Assembly: GCF_030269925.1 (NCBI RefSeq)
Contig: NC_085131.1
Location: 3,734,001-3,798,000, forward strand
DNA from: Bombyx mori
Lineage: Eukaryota > Arthropoda > Insecta > Lepidoptera > Bombycidae
Direction of reading: 5' to 3'
DNA length: 64,000 nucleotides
The notes beneath the pieces are model-generated. The model was not told the DNA's origin. It did no database searches and saw only the letters and a list, made by a program, of their open reading frames with translations. The position numbers were made by a program, and so were the translations under genes. Each line of letters begins with the position of its first letter. Position 1 is the first letter of the stretch. Shown here in pieces: positions 55,470-64,000 of the stretch.

Positions 55470-56528
55470 AAACAAATAACGATGAAAGAGAAGAGATAAT
55501 TAAACTTGAAAAACAAAACATTAATGATTACATTTCTGAAATGCTAAAACTCATACCAAACTCTAAAAATGAAACTATCGAAGATTCTCGATTTATATAT
55601 AAAGACAAAACGAAAATAACGCCAGCTGTTGTTCACATGTCAACAGATTATACAGATATAATAAAAGATAAGTTAGATGACACACGTAAAAACAATCAAA
55701 TTCCTAATTTGGAAAGTTTAATCAAATTATGGAAAACTTACGCTTCAGATAACGCTAATATTTTAGAGAAACAAAGAAACTTAATTTCCCATGTACTGAC
55801 AACATCAAAACCTAAACAAAAAGAGAATTATTTAAAAACCGATTTAGAGGGAAATGATGTTGGTATTAACAAGATAATTGATAGTTTTTTAAAAACAAAA
55901 AACATTCAAATTTTTAATGACTCAGAAAAACTAGGTATGGGTGATATAGCCAAGCAAATTAGTGCGATTATTGCTAACGATCCCAGATCTCGAAGCGTTA
56001 ATTTGAATGAATTTAAAAGGGACAGTACTAAACAAAATGCGAAAACGGATAAAGCTATATATAACAATAACGCGCAATACAATGGACAACCTACACGAGA
56101 TATGAACGATATGGGCGTATCAAACAGAGATGTCGAACTAAACGCTTTAGAACAAAAAAGAACTGAACTAAAGAATAATGCACTCAATTATATAAACAAT
56201 ATGTTTCGTTCGGATGAAACTACAAAAGTCGATACGGTAACGAAAACCAATGATAATCTTCACGACACAAAAGAGAGTAAAACAGAAAACATTTCACAAC
56301 CAACAATATTCCAAGCTCCCATTAATAACTTGAAAATACAAGCAATTAATGACATGTATTCGAAACTAGGGCACATTTACAATTTAGATCACACGACTTC
56401 TGCTCCTGAAGACGCATTAAAAGTTATAGCGGATAAAATAAGAAAATTAATATTGGATGATTTGAAAAGGGACATTGTAACTATGACTCCAATAATGTCT
56501 ACAACAATAACAACGACGGTAACAACAG
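55470..56528 (+). CDS. Unrecognised secreted-protein gene, exon 4 (large)
   Basis: Acceptor AACTTTTCAG|AAACA, donor ACAACAG|GTAAAG; phase 1 at both ends; about 353 codons with no stop. Strongly Asn/Lys/Asp/Thr/Ile-rich and hydrophilic, with stretches likely to be helical (ETNNDEREEIIKLEKQNIND; DALKVIADKIRKLILDDLKR) and a Thr-rich end (MSTTITTTVTT). It has no cysteine pattern, repeats or known domain. Keeping 1,059 bases open in 65-70% AT sequence, with in-phase splice sites, argues for real coding function. Confidence 0.75.
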
Positions 56529-56742
56529 GTAAAGAGCCAATAGATTAGCCAATAGATTAGATAGTATTTTTCATTTGTAAAGGGCTTAGAGGGATAATAC
56601 ATAATACTTTGATCTCATATCTCAAACTGCAACCTTTGGAATTAATTATTGAAATCGTCGTCTTAATGTTCCTCTGCCATTTTTGATCGAAAACAACTAT
56701 AGATTAGAGCACAATACACTAAAGCTATATCTATAATTTCAG

Positions 56743-57707
56743 AAAAAAGTACAACAGCAATCGAAAAACAATCCGAAACTCTAATCGACGTTACCGACGT
56801 ACTGAAAAAGTTCATGAAACTATTCCAACAGCTACAAAATAAAGAAGAAAAAATCATAACAGAACTGGAAACTAAGCAACGTAATGAAAACAAATATTCA
56901 GTTAAAACAGATTTGGTTCGAACACCTCCGACGCCATACAAACCCCACCCAGTATTAAGATATCCACCATTATCCAATAACATACACCAATACCAAGATA
57001 TTCCTTACGAAAACTACCACATTAACAAACATACAAACAATAATATTTTCATGACAAAAACCAGATCAGCTCCGATTACTATTCAAACAAACTCGAACGA
57101 AATAAAACCTTTAGGCGTACATTTACCGAAAACAAATTCACTGATTCACCAGAATATAATTGTCACAACGAGAAATCCATTTTTCTCGCTCAAAGTTTAC
57201 AGAGATGACTATTCAAATAACGGCCCGGATAGAACGCATAGAGCATCAAAGGAAGCGACTAAGATTGATACTGATACGGATTTTGAAAGATATCGGACTA
57301 AGAACAGATTTTACGAGGAGAAAAGGGGGTACGTGAAATACGAACCGGCTTATAACGAAAGAGATTTTAATGGAAATTACGAAGAAAAATCTCGTAGCAG
57401 ACTAAGAGACTATCGAACGCAAAACACTGATTATGAGAGACTCAGAAATGATAACGTTAGGGGTTACCATGAAAAATTGGAGAGAACAGATAACATAGGC
57501 AGAGAGTCTTCAGACTATGACAACGGTTGTTGCAAAGCGAAAATCTCTTCAAGACAACAAGTACCGTTGAGTGACGCAAAGAAACATCAAGATGATGCAC
57601 GTTTTAGAAATTTTCTTAGAACGCAGCAAAAGGTTAACGATATGCTGGAAAAGATTTTGGCGAGCAGAACTAAAGACGAAAAAGCGAAAAGCGTCGAAAC
57701 TACGTGA
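56743..57707 (+). CDS. Unrecognised secreted-protein gene, last exon
   Basis: Acceptor TATAATTTCAG|AAAAAAG, stop TGA 57705-57707, polyadenylation signal AATAAA near 57800. It begins with a helical segment (LIDVTDVLKKFMKLFQQLQN), passes a Pro/His/Tyr-rich stretch (TPPTPYKPHPVLRYPPLSNN) and ends in an Arg/Tyr/Asp/Glu-rich region with YERLRND, RGYHEKL and one CC pair (NGCCKAK). The five exons total 2,337 bases, or 778 residues. It lies wholly inside a sec23 intron on the opposite strand, so expression is probably independent. It could be a fast-evolving lepidopteran secreted or extracellular-matrix-like protein; function unknown. Confidence 0.75.
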
Positions 57708-58374
57708 CACTACCAGCAGTTTCTTATTATATTGTAGCTTTTTTTTTATTAAACTTTAGTTAGGTTCCATTTTTAAACGACAATTATAAGCATTAAAAAA
57801 TAAATAAAAGTTCCATGCAAGTTTTTTTTTTTTTTTTTTACTAAAATTATTTCAAAGGCGACTTTGCGCCTTTATTTTTTGAATAGTTACGTCGTATGCG
57901 ACATTGATAATTTGAACAAACCCACTCAAACCCGATCACATACAAATCAGATGGTCTATAGTTATATGTAAGAAACAAATAATAAATATTTGATATATGA
58001 GTTTTAAAAAGGGATGAAATTCTGAAACTATTTGATTGTGCTTTGATATTTCGAGATAAGATATATCGGGTTATAACCCGTATTATGTGTAATGTATTAT
58101 ATTACAAAACAAGATACAAAAATAACATATAATAAAAAGAAGAGTCAAACTACTATTTAAAATTTATAAGCAAATTTCAGAGAATGTGTAAATCAATGGG
58201 CACGTATTTGTGTTATATTTAAGATAATCTAGTTTTAATTCAATTCGTCGACGTATTTAAAAACTCTGTTCACAATCTTACATCAGATTGTGTTGCAAAA
58301 ATAAAAATGTTTGTAATTCGTTCCCTATTTTTGGTGTGCTCTCATTTCGTATTTTTACGATATTTGTTGCGTAG

Positions 58375-58495
58375 ACGAGTGAATAAGCTCATCTGGTGAA
58401 ATGCTATTACTAAAGTCCACAGACATCACAACGGAATGTCACCACCCATCCCGAGACACGAGGCTGCTCCACCCTTAAAACCGGAATGTGTGTAT
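58375..58495 (-). repeat. Old, decayed SINE copy
   Basis: Inverted landmarks GAATAAGCTCATCTGGTGAAATG, CCACAGACATCACAACG, CACCACCCATCCCGAGA and GCTGCTCCACCCTTAAAACCG. Confidence 0.6.
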
Positions 58496-58570
58496 ATTAA
58501 ACATGGCATGGCACGAAATGAGATGATATGGAATGAAATATAATCTCACAAATAGTGGTAATTTACTGAA

Positions 58571-58730
58571 ACTTTTTCAGTGGACTTTGTTTATTTTCCC
58601 ACATTTGTGCACTTTCACATACACTAGGCAGTTAATAAACCACCGTTATTACACATTTAAACCTGAAGTAACACTAAATAGACAAAATAAAACAAATCAA
58701 ACAACTTCACTCCTCGCGTTCCCGCTAAAA
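58571..58730 (+). repeat. Family D repeat, second copy
   Basis: ACTTTTTCAGTGGACTTTG to CGCGTTCCCGCTAAAA. Similarity to the third copy extends upstream into a GAAATGAGATGA-type stretch (58510-58560). Confidence 0.75.
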
Positions 58731-58747
58731 AGTACGCCCCAGGATCG

Positions 58748-59005
58748 TTTTTTTATTTATTTTTTATTGCATATATGGGTGGACGAGCTCACAACCCACC
58801 TGGTGTTAAGTGGTTACTGGGGTTACTGGGGGACATGTACAACGTAAATGCCCCATCCACTTTGAGATATAAGTTCTAAAGTCTCAAATATAGTTACAAC
58901 GGCTACCCCACCCTTCAAACCGCAACGCATTACTGCTTCACGGCAGAAATAGGCAGGGTGGTGGTACCTACCCGCGCGGACTCCCAAGAGGTCCTACCAC
59001 CAGTA
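58748..59005 (-). repeat. SINE (Bm1-like), 5'-truncated, in sec23 intron
   Basis: Ends 33 bp before the sec23 exon at 59038. Contains a local GGGGTTACTGG duplication (GTTACTGGGGTTACTGGGGG). Confidence 0.85.
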
Positions 59006-59016
59006 AATTTTGATTA

Positions 59017-59193
<177 letters not shown>

Positions 59194-59229
59194 CTATTGT
59201 AACACATCTGTGTTTAGGTAACACTTACA

Positions 59230-59350
59230 CCGGCGCCACACGTTGGCCCCAACATAGACCCAACGCCACTCGTCCAACGTGTGGACCCAGAAAATAGTAT
59301 TGGCCCCAACGTTGGAGCGAACGCTGGTGGTTGGCCGTCGAGTGTCAGTT
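59230..59350. repeat. Foldback-like GC-rich segment in sec23 intron
   Basis: CCACACGTTGG (59236-59246) and CCAACGTGTGG (59274-59284) are perfect inverted repeats, and GGCCCCAAC occurs twice. It is probably a small MITE or its remnant; no target duplication was confirmed. Confidence 0.5.
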
Positions 59351-59911
59351 ATATCATCATTATCAATTCGTTGTCTTCCAAAACTGTATATTTTATTTTA
59401 TATTCACCCACAGCAAGACAACTGTTAAAGCTAATAATTTCTGATAATACAGTATAAAAAATTAAAGATGAGTTGACCGTATGGTTATGGGATAGCGAGG
59501 GTTCATCTGCCTTTGTTTTACATTGCGTGTTAACAATACATATATTTATGGTACATTAGTCGCGAATCGCATCTAGATATACTAGATGCGTCAGATAGTT
59601 CTCGGCAATTCACTATTTAGTTGTAATTGTGGGAAGCTTAAACGACGATTTGAAAGATCTTCCACCGAGCGCGTGATGTTGCTCGGTAGACCGACAGTCC
59701 CATCTTTGTTGTTCGGAACTTGCATATATGCAAGCTTATCTTGAAAATGTCTTGTATCAAATCAAATATCTTGTATTGTACGATGACTACCCGCCACATC
59801 ATCTAAGAAACCTACACTTAATCTAATCTAAGACAACTAAAAGACTAAAACATACATTAACAAACAAAAGAAGGCAAAGTTAAGCAATCCAGGCGCTTAG
59901 TAACAGAAATG

Positions 59912-60328
<417 letters not shown>

Positions 60329-60555
60329 TTACATATAATAAGTTATTTCATTGTAATTATTTTCCATGTAATAAACAACGAAAAGTTAGTAATACAATTG
60401 CGTCACAGAAGTTCAACTTCTTACATCGCACGCTAGTTAAAATAGTTATTGTTTCATTATATTAAAACAATAACCCATTCTCACATTATTTAAAAGTACC
60501 ATATAGGTGCACTGAATCAGACAAATACGGCGATTCGTTTTTAATTTCGTATTCA

Positions 60556-60810
<255 letters not shown>

Positions 60811-60984
60811 CTACACCAATGGCGGTCAAGGGTATATTTCTTGAGGAAATGTGATAGTGCTTTGCCACATTAGTCCAACGAGTTTGGGACCTGGATCGTA
60901 CCTAACTCTATTTGCGACTCGAGTCGATGTGTTAATAACATAGAAAGATTGCTTTTGTGGGTATTATCCATTCAGGTCCAATTA

Positions 60985-61212
<228 letters not shown>

Positions 61213-61266
61213 CTAAAGTTTTTCATTTGATAATAATGACACGACTAAGAACGGAAGCTTTTGACC

Positions 61267-61545
61267 CTTTTTTTACCTAGTTATACTTAGAGCCTTGAGA
61301 GGCTATTTCAACTTCTCCTTGACGTGTAGGTGAGCTCACGGGGCTCAAACCTCACGTCGTTGCTAGCACTGGCCCTAGTAAGAGCCGTGCTTCGCAGAAT
61401 CTACCACCGGATCGGAAACGCGACCCACTGAGAAGATCCGGCGAGAAACTCAGCGGGCTGTGTCTGTGGGTTAATTTACTCGCCGAGCCCTTCGTCGCAA
61501 GCGACGGGTTGGACCAGGACGGTGACCGGCTTTTGACCCAGTAAA
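61267..61545 (-). repeat. LINE 3' end (BMC1-like) in sec23 intron
   Basis: Complete short tail. The hairpin arms form a G-U-compatible pair (CCCGCTGAG/CTCAGTGGG), an intermediate between the two LINE lineages. Begins about 80 bp upstream of the exon at 61033-61186. Confidence 0.85.
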
Positions 61546-62044
61546 CAGATTCCACTATTATCATTCGGAACTTATCTATATTTCGGAAACGGTTATTAGT
61601 TTGGTAGCAAAACGAAACGCGGTATGATTCCCGAGAGGTGACAACACGATCGCGACGACGTTGCAACTCTGCTAACTTTGTGCTACGACAGAGCCTAGCC
61701 GATGGAGGCGCGTAGACGCCATTGCACACTTACCAACCAGCCTTCTTCAAGAGCGATGCCTCCGTCCTAAGAACTGTCATTCGTTTTCGTTTGCTAACCT
61801 CAAGGGAAGCTTTCTAAATTTTTCTAAGACAACAAACGTGTTTGGTGTACTCAATATTTCTCTTAACACGATCTCCCTACTCGCCCCTATGATTTCTGAC
61901 GATGGTGTTAATAATGCGGTTTCTCCGACATATATTTATGTAAAATATCTTGAAATTTTTCATAACCATGATTTCAACTGGATATCTAACGCTAAAATCT
62001 ATCATAGTGATATTACTATTGAAGGAACTACTATTGATAAGAAT

Positions 62045-62299
62045 TACTGGTGGTAGGACCACTTGTGAGTCTGCGCGGGTAGGTACCACCACCCTACCTA
62101 TTTCTGCCGTGAAGCAGTAATGCGTTTCGGTTTGAAGGGTGGGGCAGCCGTTGTAACTATACCTGAGACCTTAGAACTTATATCTCAAGGTGGGTGGCGC
62201 ATTTACGTTGTAGATGTCTATGGGCTCCAGTACCCACTTAACACCAAGTGGGCTGTGAGCTCGTCCATCCATCTAAGCAATAAAAAACAATAAAAAAAG
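62045..62299 (+). repeat. SINE (Bm1-like), 5'-truncated, in sec23 intron
   Basis: ACTGGTGGTAGGACCACTTG to CAATAAAAAACAATAAAAAAAG; low divergence from the type copy. Ends about 37 bp from the next sec23 exon. Confidence 0.88.
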
Positions 62300-62310
62300 T
62301 ATGTGTATTA

Positions 62311-62451
<141 letters not shown>

Positions 62452-62487
62452 CTATAATAAACAATTAATACATCTTAACATGTCGAT

Positions 62488-62932
62488 TTGAAGTCGTCGT
62501 GGCCTAAAAGATAAGACGTCCGGTGCATTTGTATCTAGCGATGCAACGGTGTTCGAACCCCGCTGGCAGGTAGCAATCTTTCTAATGAAATACCTACTTA
62601 ACAAATGTTCACGAATGACTTCCACAGTGAAGGAATAACAACGTCTCATAAAAATCAAACCCGCAAAATTATAATTTACGTAATTACTGGTGGTAGAACC
62701 TCTTGTGAGTCCACGCGAGTAAGTACCACCACCCTGCCTGAAGCAGTAATGCGTTTCGGTTTGAAGGGTGGGGCAGCCGTTGTACTATACTGATGAGACC
62801 TTAGAACTCATATCTCAAGGCAGGAGGCGGCATTTATGTTGTAGATGTCTGTGGGTTCCGGTAACAACTTAACAATAGGTGGGTCGTGACCTCGTCCACC
62901 CAACTATGCAATAAATAAAAATGAAATAAAAA
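62488..62932 (+). mobile_element. SINE (Bm1-like), full length, in sec23 intron
   Basis: The tRNA-like head has an altered A-box (GGCCTAAAAGATAAG) and an intact B-box (GTTCGAACCCC). A 22-base loss removes CTATTTCTGCCGT from the body. Lies 37 bp upstream (minus-strand sense) of the exon at 62336-62451. Confidence 0.85.
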
Positions 62933-63260
62933 ATGTAGAGAGTCGGTGTGTTATGTTGTCATGTGATCTTGTTTATGATAATAGCAAATATAAATTATTT
63001 CTAAATAATAGTGTGTGTAAAAAAATCATAATCATCTAATAATAAAATATAATGTATTTATTAACTGATGGTGAAGCAAATTTTCCTTCATAGCATTATG
63101 TCAGCAATAATACTTATATGAGATAACCGAGACTTATATATCATGTCGTCAACTAAAGATGCTAAAAACTATTTTGAAGCATTTCATGTTCATCATTGTT
63201 TCATTTATTATAGAATATTAAAAATGACTAACATATAATAGATGTGATTAGTGATGGCAA

Positions 63261-63914
<654 letters not shown>

Positions 63915-64000
63915 TTAGTCAATGACCACAATTTCATCTCATCTTATTTCATATCAATCATATTCATTTCACTCCTTATTATCATTTTTTCATAAAAATA

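Overview
This 64 kb window is animal nuclear DNA, almost certainly from a silkmoth (Bombyx or a close relative). Real genes are split by GT-AG introns, and the space between them is crowded with silkworm-type retroelements. About a dozen and a half recognisable copies of a tRNA-headed SINE resembling Bm1 are present. So are a similar number of 5'-truncated jockey-type LINE 3' ends (BMC1-like), several MITEs and three Helitron-like elements. Element names are from memory and were not checked against a repeat library.

Layout. Positions 1-30 kb are a gene-poor, repeat-rich desert: a rearranged transposase remnant at 1-706, a three-copy 105-bp tandem repeat, nested SINE/LINE insertions and a few GC-rich islands. 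At 30.8-36.4 kb lies a plus-strand gene for a pipsqueak-domain transcription factor of the Distal antenna family. Its CpG-rich 5' region is separated by an intron from one 499-codon coding exon. From 38.3 to 45.3 kb on the minus strand are the first two coding exons that I recognise as dynein regulatory complex subunit 7 (DRC7, fly lobo, CCDC135). The intron between them holds a LINE nest: a CR1/jockey-like LINE, itself split by a 4.1-kb jockey-type LINE with an exact 13-bp target-site duplication. Head-to-head with lobo, at 46.4-48.2 kb on the plus strand, is a complete four-exon calcineurin B homologous protein (CHP1/p22, fly elm). From 51 kb to the right edge on the minus strand are the last eight coding exons of Sec23, the COPII coat GTPase activator; its N-terminal half is beyond the window. 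Nested in the 5.5-kb Sec23 intron, on the opposite strand, is a five-exon gene (54.3-57.7 kb) for a predicted secreted, Asn/Lys-rich protein of about 778 residues that I do not recognise.

The genes are not a pathway cluster. Lobo and CHP1 share a 1.1-kb divergent promoter region with an RFX X-box-like motif close to the lobo start, which fits a ciliary gene. The most interesting material is the nested unrecognised secreted gene, the stratigraphy of nested mobile elements with readable duplications, and a hairpin shared by several LINE lineages in which paired bases co-vary, pointing to a conserved RNA structure.
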